Shown: one piece after another, positions 49,168 through 56,683 of the stretch
Layout of the letters: each line of letters starts with the position of its first letter
How positions within the stretch are numbered: the first letter of the stretch is position 1
Origin: Acidaminococcus fermentans DSM 20731
Lineage (GTDB): Bacteria > Bacillota > Negativicutes > Acidaminococcales > Acidaminococcaceae
DNA length: 64,000 nucleotides
Assembly: GCF_000025305.1 (NCBI RefSeq)
Contig: NC_013740.1
Span: forward strand, 1,798,001 to 1,862,000
Direction: 5' to 3'
The notes under the pieces: model-generated
Told to the model about the DNA's origin: nothing
The model's database searches: none
The model's input: the letters and a program-made list of their open reading frames with translations, nothing else
Position numbers and translations under genes: made by a program

Positions 49168-49179
49168 ATATATTGGTTT

Positions 49180-50481
49180 TTAGAAGGTTACAACCATCTG
49201 AGACCACAGGGTCCGGGCATGGGCATCGGATTCTTTGCCCTTCAGGTCGTAGTATTCCACCTGAGCCACCATGTTCTTGGCCAGGGTCAGGTTGCCGCCC
49301 ACGTTATAGCCTTTGAAGCCTTCCCCGTTGAAGGAATCCCACATACCGTTCATGGTGTGGTAAATCATGGTCGGAGCTCCCTGATCATAGTATTTGGCAA
49401 ACAGGCCCCAGCTGCCGGGTTTGGCAGCGGTGGCGCCCTTGTAACCCAGGGATACCACATAGCCGTCATCGTCGCCGTTCTTGTAGTCGCTGTTCTTCAG
49501 GGTGTCATCGTCGCCTTTCAGGTACATGGCACCGATCTTGAAGTCGCCGGCTTTGTAGTTGGCCCCTACGGTCCAGATCTTGTTGTCGCCGGTCAGGCCG
49601 TTGTCGATGTACGGATTCAGGTCATCCGCCTTGGTGTAGGTGGCGGCCAGATCCAGGTTGCCGATGGTGCCGCCCAGTTCTGCGTTCCAGAACTTGTCCG
49701 CTACGGAATCTTTCTTGTTCCATTCTCTGCCGTCAACTGTGCCCAGCACTTTGTTGGTATAGCCATAAGCATCAACATTGGCCATCTTGCCATAGGCAGC
49801 GCTCAGATAAGCCTGGCCGAAGGGAACCTTGAATTCCACACCGTCCACACGGGTATCATAGACATTGCCTTCTGCAATGTTCTTATGGTACCGGCCTGCA
49901 GTGATGTTCCAGACACCGATGTTACCGTTCAGGTAAGCTCTCTGGAAAGAAGTGTCGGAGTCACCGGATTCGTTTTTACCAGCAAAGTACTGGTTGTTTT
50001 CCAGCATGGAAACGTAATGCCAGTTGTCGTTCACTTCCCCGGTCAGGAACAGACGGGTACGCAAACGGGACTGTGAATTGCTGGAATTATCACCCTTCAT
50101 CTTGCCGCCGCTGCTGTCCCGGTAGCTGGCACGAACGTTCCCGGTGATCTTCACGTTGTCAGCGTTCTTTTCCAGTTTGGCAACCCGGACACCCAGGTTG
50201 TCCAGTTCGTCAGCGAATTCGCTGACCAGTTTGTCATCAGCACCGATGGCGCCTTTGGCCAGAGCCTTGGCCACGATCTGAGCCATTTCATAACGGGTCA
50301 TGGTCTTGTCGCCTTTGAAGGTGCCATCCGGATACCCGTCAACCACGCCGGCGGCAGCCAGTTTGGCAACAGCGCCATAAGCCCAGTGGCCGGCAGGCAG
50401 GTCGGAGAAGGGGTTGGCAGCGAAAGCGGTTGCGCTGACACCCAGTGCCATAGCCATGGCAAATACTAAGGATTTTTTCAT
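49180..50481 (-). CDS. ompM: OmpM-type SLH porin 4
   Basis: A 433-residue paralogue with signal peptide (AFAA), SLH domain (FSDLPAGHWAYGAVAKLAAA, VVDGYPDGTFKGDKTMTRYE), coiled coil (LDNLGVRVAKLEKNADNV) and a barrel ending HARTLWSQMVVTF. It differs from copies 1-3 mainly in predicted outer loops (SSGGKMKGDNSSNSQS, KVLGTVDGREWNKKD). It is the most upstream of the tandem set. Confidence 0.9.
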   Translation of the reverse strand: MKKSLVFAMAMALGVSATAFAANPFSDLPAGHWAYGAVAKLAAAGVVDGYPDGTFKGDKTMTRYEMAQIVAKALAKGAIGADDKLVSEFADELDNLGVRVAKLEKNADNVKITGNVRASYRDSSGGKMKGDNSSNSQSRLRTRLFLTGEVNDNWHYVSMLENNQYFAGKNESGDSDTSFQRAYLNGNIGVWNITAGRYHKNIAEGNVYDTRVDGVEFKVPFGQAYLSAAYGKMANVDAYGYTNKVLGTVDGREWNKKDSVADKFWNAELGGTIGNLDLAATYTKADDLNPYIDNGLTGDNKIWTVGANYKAGDFKIGAMYLKGDDDTLKNSDYKNGDDDGYVVSLGYKGATAAKPGSWGLFAKYYDQGAPTMIYHTMNGMWDSFNGEGFKGYNVGGNLTLAKNMVAQVEYYDLKGKESDAHARTLWSQMVVTF

Positions 50482-50554
50482 AGGAAAACACTCCCTTGGA
50501 TTGGATTTGTCCTGCTGTCAGGGTTCCTTTCCGGCGCTTTCCGGTCTTTTCCGT

Positions 50555-50574
50555 GCGAGTATCCTTGTTTCCTC
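50555..50574 (-). promoter_or_regulatory. Conserved ompM leader motif, copy 4
   Basis: Minus-strand GAGGAAACAAGGATACTCGC, 73 nt before the ompM4 start. Confidence 0.75.
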
Positions 50575-50623
50575 TACGTACACATCCCGGATGCTTCCAT
50601 CCAGTGGCCCCTTGGCGGGACTG

Positions 50624-50639
50624 TGTGAATTTCTTCACA
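50624..50639. promoter_or_regulatory. Palindrome TGTGAA-TTTC-TTCACA at the ompM4 start site
   Basis: A perfect 6+6 palindrome with a 4-nt spacer, about 5 nt downstream of the predicted -10, so it would cover the transcription start. Its core resembles the Rex redox-repressor site (TTGTGAAN4TTCACAA), though the outermost pair differs. Confidence 0.5.
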
Positions 50640-50644
50640 TCTGC

Positions 50645-50673
50645 AGTGTAACATGGAGCAAAAAAAGAAACAA
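50645..50673 (-). promoter_or_regulatory. Promoter of ompM4
   Basis: TTGTTT (50668-50673), a 17-bp spacer and TACACT (50645-50650, preceded by TGT) on the minus strand. Confidence 0.55.
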
Positions 50674-50718
50674 GGTGCCTGGGGAAGAGTTTCCACTTCC
50701 ATCAGATAGTACCTTGTT
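50661..50718 (-). terminator. Terminator of the DUF3084/RuvC-like operon
   Basis: On the minus strand ACAAGGT pairs with ACCTTGT, with an inner GGAAGTGG/CTTCC-type stem, followed by TTCTTTTTTT. The ompM4 -35 overlaps its descending arm. Confidence 0.7.
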
Positions 50719-50760
50719 CCTTCACTTGACTATTGGGTCAGTTTCGTGACTTTTCAGTCG

Positions 50761-51177
50761 TTATTTCACAGTTTTATCACGGAGATATCTCCGTACCAGT
50801 ACGGCGGCCGCCAGTCCATCCACTGCGGACGGTGCATCCAGAAGTGCCTGGGGCAGGAACCGTTTCCAGCCCCGGGGCGGAAACAGCTGCCAGTAGAGTT
50901 TTTTGGCTTCCTGGGTGCTGCCGTATTCATCCACGGTAAAAAGGGGCAGCCGGGGAAAAGTTTCCTCCAGCTGCCGGTGCATGGTTGTTGAAGTGGTGCC
51001 GTCTCCCAAAACGCAGCCGGCAGGGCTTTCCCCGGCCAGGAAGGCCCGGAGATGGTCCGTGAAATGGTCCGTGGGCAGGATGGCCTGGCGGACCAGGGTG
51101 CCGTCCCCGGCCACCAGGGCGGCACCGGTCTTGTCCCGGCCGGGATCCACGCCCAGATAGAGTGCCTTCTTATTCAC
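50761..51177 (-). CDS. RNase H-fold protein related to RuvC/YqgF
   Basis: A 138-residue protein. GTG at 51177 is the start (GGAGGG 8 nt upstream) and overlaps the DUF3084 stop by 8 bp. The metal-site motifs of the RNase H fold are visible: LGVDPGRDKTGAAL at the N-terminus, VDEYGST in the middle and LDAPSAVDGLAAAVL near the end. YqgF/RuvX relatives process 16S rRNA ends; RuvC relatives cut Holliday junctions. Which substrate applies here is unknown. Confidence 0.75.
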   Translation of the reverse strand: MNKKALYLGVDPGRDKTGAALVAGDGTLVRQAILPTDHFTDHLRAFLAGESPAGCVLGDGTTSTTMHRQLEETFPRLPLFTVDEYGSTQEAKKLYWQLFPPRGWKRFLPQALLDAPSAVDGLAAAVLVRRYLRDKTVK

Positions 51178-52393
51178 GGGGCAGCCCTCCTGACGGGCGG
51201 ATCTCCAGATCCAGCAGCACGGGACCGGCCACGGTGATATCCTTCCGGGCCCGGGCGGTAATGGTGACCCGGCCTCCCAGGCTGCGGATCTTTTCGCTGG
51301 CGTTGGACAGTTCGGTGCTGGTAATGGCTCCCACATCCCCGGTAATGGGATTGGGGATGACTCCATCGGCCTGGGCGGTGCGGTTCACGGACTTCAAAAA
51401 GGCCATCAGGGCCAGATCGGACTGGTTGGAATCGGGATCCACGGTAATGGCCTGGGCCAGGATCAGGGTGCCCTGGGGATAGACCACCTTGTCCCCCACC
51501 ATTTCCAGACGGGACACCACCACTTCGCCGGACAGGATGTTGCCGGCGGCGCAGACCCGGACATACATATCCCCCTTGGCACTGCCCAGTTTGTCGGCGG
51601 CGCTTTCCACCGCTTCCCGACTGAGCCAGATCACCGGCGTGGAGGGATCCACCCCGATGCGTCCGGCCACCTGGATGTTGGCCTGGTTCAGGAAATCCTG
51701 GAGCTGTTTCTGGGTCTCTTCTTCTTTCTGACCGCCTTTCAGCACTCCGGAATAGAGAATTTCGCCGCTGCGGAACACCACATCCCCTTCCCGGACGGCC
51801 ACGATGCCTGCCTGGAGTTTTTTGGCGGTGTCTTCCAGGGATTTCACATCCTGCTGGAGCTTATCCCGGGCGGCTTCGGCCTGACGGACCTGGGCCTGGG
51901 CTTCCTGGAGCCGGGCGCTGGCTTCGCTGTACCGGGCCTGTAGCTGTTCCAGATCGGCCTGGGCCTGCTGCATCCGGGCCTGGGCCTGGGCCATCTGGGT
52001 TTTGGCCGCAGCCTCCTGCTGTCTGGCCTGGTCGGCCGCTGCCGTGGCCTCCCCGATTTTCTGATCCAGTTCCTGGATCTTGGCGTTCTGGGCACTGAGT
52101 TCCTGATTGGCCTGGTCCCGGGCTGTGGTCAGGGAAGCGATTTCCGCCCGCATCTTCTTCATGCCGAACAGGGCGGTACGGACCTCCTTGGAGGAAATGG
52201 TCAGGACGGTGATGGTGAGGGCGGCCACCAGGATTCCGCTGAGGATGGTCATGAGCACGGAAGTGTCATGAGGGCGCAGGCCAAAAAGCCGGAGCCGTTT
52301 TTTGCCGATCTTGCTTCCCAGTTTGTCGCCCAGATAGGCAATCAGGCCGCCCATCAGGGCCAGCACCAGGATCAGGGTGATTCCACCGGTCAT
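51170..52393 (-). CDS. DUF3084 membrane coiled-coil protein
   Basis: A 407-residue protein with two N-terminal membrane helices (about 5-22 and 45-65). A long coiled coil follows at about 70-200 (MKKMRAEIASLTTARDQANQ, AQARMQQAQADLEQLQARYS). The C-terminal domain is typical of DUF3084 (VVFRSGEILYSGVLKGG, IGVDPSTPVIWLSREAVESA in parts). The family is known mainly from cyanobacteria and Negativicutes and has no assigned role. Overlap with the RuvC/YqgF-like gene shows tight coupling. Confidence 0.82.
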   Translation of the reverse strand: MTGGITLILVLALMGGLIAYLGDKLGSKIGKKRLRLFGLRPHDTSVLMTILSGILVAALTITVLTISSKEVRTALFGMKKMRAEIASLTTARDQANQELSAQNAKIQELDQKIGEATAAADQARQQEAAAKTQMAQAQARMQQAQADLEQLQARYSEASARLQEAQAQVRQAEAARDKLQQDVKSLEDTAKKLQAGIVAVREGDVVFRSGEILYSGVLKGGQKEEETQKQLQDFLNQANIQVAGRIGVDPSTPVIWLSREAVESAADKLGSAKGDMYVRVCAAGNILSGEVVVSRLEMVGDKVVYPQGTLILAQAITVDPDSNQSDLALMAFLKSVNRTAQADGVIPNPITGDVGAITSTELSNASEKIRSLGGRVTITARARKDITVAGPVLLDLEIRPSGGLPRE

Positions 52394-52427
52394 GGTATGC
52401 GCTCTCCTTTCGTAAATCATTTAGATG

Positions 52428-52547
52428 TCAGAAATCAGACTCGGCTTTTCCAAAGCCTCGAGATGTCAGCTTGTTCGGCAAGCAGCAGAACTGTAGATTT
52501 CCAGTCGAACAGAGCTGACATCTGGCATCTTTTCTCTGGCATCTTTA
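52428..52547. repeat. Heptamer-bracketed element G with different words
   Basis: The left end is GATGTCA, GAAATCA, GAC; the right end on the minus strand is GATGCCA, GAGAAAA, GATGCCA, GATGTCA, GCT. The core has inverted segments (TCGGCTTTTCCAAAGCCTCGA) and no gene. It lies upstream of the DUF3084 gene. Confidence 0.68.
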
Positions 52548-52582
52548 TTACAAAATATTATAGCATAAATTTGTTTTATAAA

Positions 52583-52615
52583 AAGAGGATGTTGCACGAA
52601 GTGCAACATCCTCAA
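52583..52615. terminator. Terminator hairpin after the nuclease gene
   Basis: GAGGATGTTGCAC pairs with GTGCAACATCCTC around GAA. A-run precedes on the plus strand, which gives a T-run on the minus strand. Confidence 0.8.
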
Positions 52616-52629
52616 CCCTTTCGGTTTTC

Positions 52630-53370
52630 CTACGCCCGCTTGCTCTTGCCGGTTTTGTAATCGATGGTGATACCGGGCTGGTTGTTGTACACGAACACAT
52701 TGAACTGGACGCCGGCGCCTTTGTCCTCCACGCTCCAGGCTTCCATCTGTACCCCCCGGGCCACCAGGTCGTTCTCCTGAAAAATGGGGGTCACCCGGTA
52801 CAGCACATGGTGGTTGGTTTCTTTCACGTAGTCGGCCACCATGTTTTCAAAGGGCAGCATGCCGGTCACATTGAGATACCGGGTGCCGGTGATCAGGTTC
52901 TTGGGGTTGGCGTTTTCCGCGGTCAGCTGATAGCCGATCAGGTGGCACCGGTTGTACAGGTATTTCCCGTCGATGCCTTCATACTTTACGGTCTGCCAGC
53001 CAGAGGGCTTCACGCTGCCGATGGGGCCCCGTTTCTGGGTGGGCATGGTTTCCCTTCCCACATTGGCGTAGGCAGGGCCGCAGCGGCCCAGGCTGTCCAG
53101 TTCGCTGTAGCGTTCAAAGGATTTCCTGGTCTTGTCCTTGTCCGGGAAATCCGGCACATTGTGGTTCAGCACCACATAGGGCTTGTTGGTGAAGGCGGGG
53201 ATGGAGGACAGGTCGAAGGAGGGCTGGTTTTTCCCCACCTGCTGGGTGACTTTGGTGCTGTTTTTGGCCGGGGCTTTTTTGTTGGAAGCCGGTTTGGAGG
53301 ATCCGCAGGCGGTGAACACCAGGGACAGGGAAACCAGGAGGGCGGCCAGGAAAGCGGTGATTTTTTTCAT
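52630..53370 (-). CDS. DNA/RNA non-specific endonuclease lipoprotein (EndA/NucA type)
   Basis: A 246-residue protein with a lipobox (FTAC) after the signal peptide, then a Lys/Ser linker. The nuclease domain shows LGRCGPAYANVG, KYLYNRCHLIGYQLTAENAN (the His acts as base, the DRGH-type motif in its RCHL form) and LITGTRYLNVTGMLPFENMV. Cell-surface homologues degrade extracellular DNA or help DNA uptake. It overlaps the upstream small gene by 4 bp (ATGA). Confidence 0.88.
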   Translation of the reverse strand: MKKITAFLAALLVSLSLVFTACGSSKPASNKKAPAKNSTKVTQQVGKNQPSFDLSSIPAFTNKPYVVLNHNVPDFPDKDKTRKSFERYSELDSLGRCGPAYANVGRETMPTQKRGPIGSVKPSGWQTVKYEGIDGKYLYNRCHLIGYQLTAENANPKNLITGTRYLNVTGMLPFENMVADYVKETNHHVLYRVTPIFQENDLVARGVQMEAWSVEDKGAGVQFNVFVYNNQPGITIDYKTGKSKRA

Positions 53371-53774
53371 TTTACGTATACCTCTTCTGTGATTTTTTCA
53401 TGGGAGGAGCCGGGAAAATCCGTGGAGGAGATTTTCCGCCACCCCTCGTTCAGGTCGATGTCGAAGAAAAAGTCCCCGGGGTAGGCCCTGTTCCAGCGGT
53501 ACAGGATGATCTTTTCGATTTTGTCCAGATAGGGTGCCGCCTCCCGGTCTTCCAGCAGGCAGTATTCCCCGGCACCGGCCTGGTCCAGGAAATCCTCCGC
53601 CACGCGGATATTGGCCGCAGGCGGCTCGAAAAGACCGGCAGAATAGGCATCCATCCACAGGGGCGCATCCCCGGTGAGATCCAGGATACGGGCCCGGAGC
53701 AGACAGTCCTGGCTCTGGCGCCGTTGGTTGAACAGAAGGCCGCCGGAATCATCGACGGCAGTGATGAGGAACAT
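53367..53774 (-). CDS. Small conserved protein of unknown function
   Basis: A 135-residue protein starting MFLITAVDDSGGLLFNQRRQ at 53774 (AAGGAGGG 8 nt upstream). Segments such as RQSQDCLLRARILDL, LWMDAYSA, VAEDFLDQAGAGEYCLLED, YRWNRAYPGDFFFDIDL and SSHEKITEEVY are of a kind I recall from short Firmicutes proteins sometimes labelled ribonuclease Z, a label that is probably wrong since no metallo-beta-lactamase motif is present. It is coupled to the nuclease gene. Confidence 0.72.
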   Translation of the reverse strand: MFLITAVDDSGGLLFNQRRQSQDCLLRARILDLTGDAPLWMDAYSAGLFEPPAANIRVAEDFLDQAGAGEYCLLEDREAAPYLDKIEKIILYRWNRAYPGDFFFDIDLNEGWRKISSTDFPGSSHEKITEEVYVK

Positions 53775-53793
53775 GGGATTTCCCTCCTTGGCA

Positions 53794-53962
53794 GGGTCGC
53801 GAGCCGCGAGTCGCGGGCCGCGGGCTTTTTTGGTGCAGCCAAAAGTATGGCTGCTTTTCATTGTATATTATATTTATTATATCATATTGTGAACAAAAGT
53901 TCACGATTCATCCGACTTTACAGACCAAATGGCCCGCGACCCGCGACTCATGGCCCGCGACC
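53794..53962. repeat. Heptamer-bracketed element D with a different core
   Basis: The left end is GTCGCGA, GCCGCGA, GTCGCGG, GCCGCGG, GCTT; the right end, on the minus strand, has GTCGCGG, GCCATGA, GTCGCGG, GTCGCGG, GCC-type words. The AT-rich core (GCAGCCAAAAGTATGGCTGC hairpin and TATATTATATTTATTATATC) is unlike copies A-C and may contain the promoter of the small gene. Confidence 0.75.
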
Positions 53963-53964
53963 GC

Positions 53965-53986
53965 AAAAAAGCTGCCTTCCGGCAGC
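53965..53986 (-). terminator. Terminator of the LPS operon
   Basis: On the minus strand GCTGCC pairs with GGCAGC around GGAA, followed by six T's, just past lptG and against element D. Confidence 0.85.
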
Positions 53987-53993
53987 CTTTCTG

Positions 53994-55085
53994 CTATACA
54001 TTATCCTTTTTATAAATCATCCAGCACCCGAAGGCTCCGCAGAGGAGGTTGGGGGTGGCGGCGGCCAGAAGGGGCGGGATCACGCCGCCCTGGCCCAGGC
54101 CGGTCATGAAGGTCATGATGGAGTAGTAGATGAAGATGATTACCACGGAAAAGCCCAGGCCCATGGACGCCCCGGTCCGCTGGGACTGTACTCCCAGGGG
54201 CACCCCGATGAGGGCAAAGAAGAAGCTGGCCAGAGGCACGGTGAACCGGCGGTAGATTTCCATCTCGTACTTGCTGGTGGGCATGTACTGCCGCTTCAAA
54301 ATATCGATGTACATCTTCAGTTCCCCGATGGTCATCTGGTCCGGATCCTTCTGATCCAGGGTGATGGCCTTTGGGGTCTCGCTGATGGGCAGCACCTGTT
54401 TGTCGAAGGTCATGGTCCGGGCCACCCCATCCTTCCCGGTCAGGTCGGTGATGGTTCCCCCTTCCATGATCCAGGTCCCCTGGGTCCATTTGGCCTGGGG
54501 GGTCCGCTGGATCCGGGCCACTTTCCCGTTGTCCCAGTCTTCGATGGTGATGTCCTTCATCATGCCCTGCTTTTCGTCAAAGGTCCGGGCATAGGTGAGC
54601 CGGACCAGCTGTCCCTTGGACACCTGTTTGATCAGTACATGGTTCTGTGTCCGGGGCTTGGTGTCCCGTTTGATTTCCACTTTAATGATCCGTTCGTATT
54701 CGCTTTTGGCCGGCGGCACCACTTTTTCGGCCCACACCACGGAAAACAGGCTCACCACGAAGCCGGCAGCCAGGATGGGAGCGGCGATCCGGCGGAAGCT
54801 CAGGCCCCCGCTGCGCATGGCGGTGATTTCGCTGTTGCTGGACAGCTGGCCCATGGTGAGAAGGGCCGCCAACAGCATGGACATGGGGAAGGTGTAGTTG
54901 ATCACTTCCGGCATCAGGCACAGGAACAGGCGGATCAGGGAGGAATAGGAGGCCCCGTACTGGGTAATGTACTGGGTCACCCGGAACAGGAAGGAGCTGG
55001 CCACAAAGATGGTGGAAAAGGCAGCCACCCCGAAGAGGAAGGGCTGCATCATCTGTTTTAAAATGTATTTATCCAAAATAGACAT
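53994..55085 (-). CDS. lptG: LPS export permease LptF/LptG family
   Basis: A 363-residue YjgP/YjgQ permease with helices at about 10-35, 55-75, 95-120 at the N-terminus and three more at the C-terminus, flanking a periplasmic jellyroll (about 125-260). The coupling motif is SEITAMRSGGLSFRRI. It pulls LPS from the inner membrane with LptB. ATG at 55085 follows GTGAGG; it begins 8 bp after lptB. Only one LptF/G gene is present in the window. Confidence 0.9.
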   Translation of the reverse strand: MSILDKYILKQMMQPFLFGVAAFSTIFVASSFLFRVTQYITQYGASYSSLIRLFLCLMPEVINYTFPMSMLLAALLTMGQLSSNSEITAMRSGGLSFRRIAAPILAAGFVVSLFSVVWAEKVVPPAKSEYERIIKVEIKRDTKPRTQNHVLIKQVSKGQLVRLTYARTFDEKQGMMKDITIEDWDNGKVARIQRTPQAKWTQGTWIMEGGTITDLTGKDGVARTMTFDKQVLPISETPKAITLDQKDPDQMTIGELKMYIDILKRQYMPTSKYEMEIYRRFTVPLASFFFALIGVPLGVQSQRTGASMGLGFSVVIIFIYYSIMTFMTGLGQGGVIPPLLAAATPNLLCGAFGCWMIYKKDNV

Positions 55086-55093
55086 AGGCAGCC

Positions 55094-55813
55094 TCACATT
55101 CTGAAATTATCGCCCAGATAGAATTTCCGGGCCACCGGATCTCCCGCCACCTGCTGGCTGGTGCCTTCCACCAGGATCTTCCCGGCGCTGAGGATGTAGG
55201 CCCGGTTCACGATGCTGAGGGTTTCCCGGACGTTGTGGTCGGTGATCAGCACCCCGATGCCCCGTCTGGCCAGATGGGCCACCATCACCTGGATATCCGC
55301 CACGGCGATGGGGTCGATGCCCGCAAAGGGTTCGTCCAGGAGGATGAAGCCGGGATCCGTGGCCAGGGCCCGGGCGATTTCCACCCGGCGCCGTTCGCCC
55401 CCGGAGAGGGCACTGCCCTTGCTTTTGCGGATATGGTCGATGTGGAATTCCTGGATCAGGTCTTCCATTTTCTGCTGCCGTTTGGCTTTGTCCGGTTCGA
55501 TTTCCTCCAGGATGGCCATGATGTTCTCTTCCACCGTAAGCTTCCGGAAGATGGAGGCTTCCTGGGGCAGATACCCGATGCCCTTCAGGGCCCGTTTGTA
55601 CATGGGCAGATGGGTGACATCCTCGTCGTCCAGGTACACATGGCCGGTATCAGGATGTTCCAGGCCCACGATCATGTAGAAGGAGGTAGTTTTCCCGGCG
55701 CCGTTGGGGCCCAGGAGACCCACGATGGTCCCCTGCTCCACTTCCAGGCTGACTTCGTTGACCACCCGCCGTCCGGCGTATTCTTTTACCAGTTTTTCCG
55801 CACGTATCTTCAC
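55094..55813 (-). CDS. lptB: LPS export ABC transporter ATPase
   Basis: A 239-residue ATPase. Walker A is [18 protein letters not shown], signature [16 protein letters not shown], Walker [17 protein letters not shown] and H-loop [11 protein letters not shown]. The LptB-typical [21 protein letters not shown] is present. It powers LPS extraction. Confidence 0.95.
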   Translation of the reverse strand: MKIRAEKLVKEYAGRRVVNEVSLEVEQGTIVGLLGPNGAGKTTSFYMIVGLEHPDTGHVYLDDEDVTHLPMYKRALKGIGYLPQEASIFRKLTVEENIMAILEEIEPDKAKRQQKMEDLIQEFHIDHIRKSKGSALSGGERRRVEIARALATDPGFILLDEPFAGIDPIAVADIQVMVAHLARRGIGVLITDHNVRETLSIVNRAYILSAGKILVEGTSQQVAGDPVARKFYLGDNFRM

Positions 55814-55825
55814 TCTTGACTCCCT

Positions 55826-56683
55826 TTATCCAATTTCCGTCTGGCCGATGGTCATGAGATGGCCGGGCCAGTTGTAGAACTTATACAGGAACTCCGGTAC
55901 ATTGGCCAGTCCGGCCAGGCTGAACACCGGTGCCGGTCCTTCCCCGGCTTCTGCCGTCTGGGGCTGGGTGCTCTGGGGCAGGACCACCATCTTCACATTC
56001 CCTTCCCCCATGGCCACTTTGCCGCCGGCCCCGGTGATGGTCAGGGTATCCCCGCTGACGGTGTCATCGTTCTGGGTGGCGGTGGCATGGCCGATGAGCC
56101 GGATGGTCCCGTCGGCTTCCTTGGTGTTGTAGATGGCCCGGTCCGCCCGGGCAGTCAGGTTCCGGGGCGGACTGATCAGTCGCACGTTGCCGTCCGCATT
56201 GGCTACCCCGGTTCCCATGTTGTACTTCATGTTGGCAGAATCGATGCTGGAGCCGTCATCCATGGTGAGCTGGGCCCAGGAGCCGATGGTTTCCGCAAAT
56301 TGGGCATCGGAATCGTAATCCACCTGGGCGGCCCGGAGGGTCTTGTCAGCTTTCCGGAGCACCGCATTGCCAATGGCGGACAGGAATTTGCCTTTTTTCC
56401 TGATGATCAGTTCAGAGCTGGTCAGGTGGGCATCCTTCTGGTCGGCCACCACGGATCCGGTGAGTTTCCCTTCTCCGGTCTTGGTGTTGTAATCGGCTTC
56501 TTCCGCGGAAGCGGTGCCGTCATCATGACGGATTTTCACATTCCCCACGGCAGCCGCCTGTCCGCTTTTGAAATCATACTGCACCTGGTCCCCGGAAATG
56601 GAGGACGCCGCCCAGCAGGCAGTGGATACGGACAGAAGGCCTGCCAGGAGTCCCAGCACTGCAAATTTTTTCACTTTCAGCAT
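55826..56683 (-). CDS. lptA: LPS transport periplasmic protein LptA (OstA domain)
   Basis: A 285-residue exported protein with a signal peptide (CWAAS) and repeated OstA-type strands: ISGDQVQYDFKSGQAAAVGN, EADYNTKTGEGKLTGSVVAD, ADRAIYNTKEADGTIRLIGH. The family forms the LPS bridge across the periplasm. It is longer than E. coli LptA (185), with a Pro/Gln-rich end. The start overlaps the lptC stop (TAATG). Confidence 0.88.
   Translation of the reverse strand: MLKVKKFAVLGLLAGLLSVSTACWAASSISGDQVQYDFKSGQAAAVGNVKIRHDDGTASAEEADYNTKTGEGKLTGSVVADQKDAHLTSSELIIRKKGKFLSAIGNAVLRKADKTLRAAQVDYDSDAQFAETIGSWAQLTMDDGSSIDSANMKYNMGTGVANADGNVRLISPPRNLTARADRAIYNTKEADGTIRLIGHATATQNDDTVSGDTLTITGAGGKVAMGEGNVKMVVLPQSTQPQTAEAGEGPAPVFSLAGLANVPEFLYKFYNWPGHLMTIGQTEIG

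Noticed and set aside
43522-50481. S-layer proteins, because of the SLH domains
   Set aside because: The single SLH domain is followed by a coiled coil and a beta-barrel ending in Phe, and the genome encodes LPS; OmpM porins fit better.
53367-53774. Ribonuclease Z
   Set aside because: No HxHxDH metallo-beta-lactamase motif; at 135 residues it is far too short.
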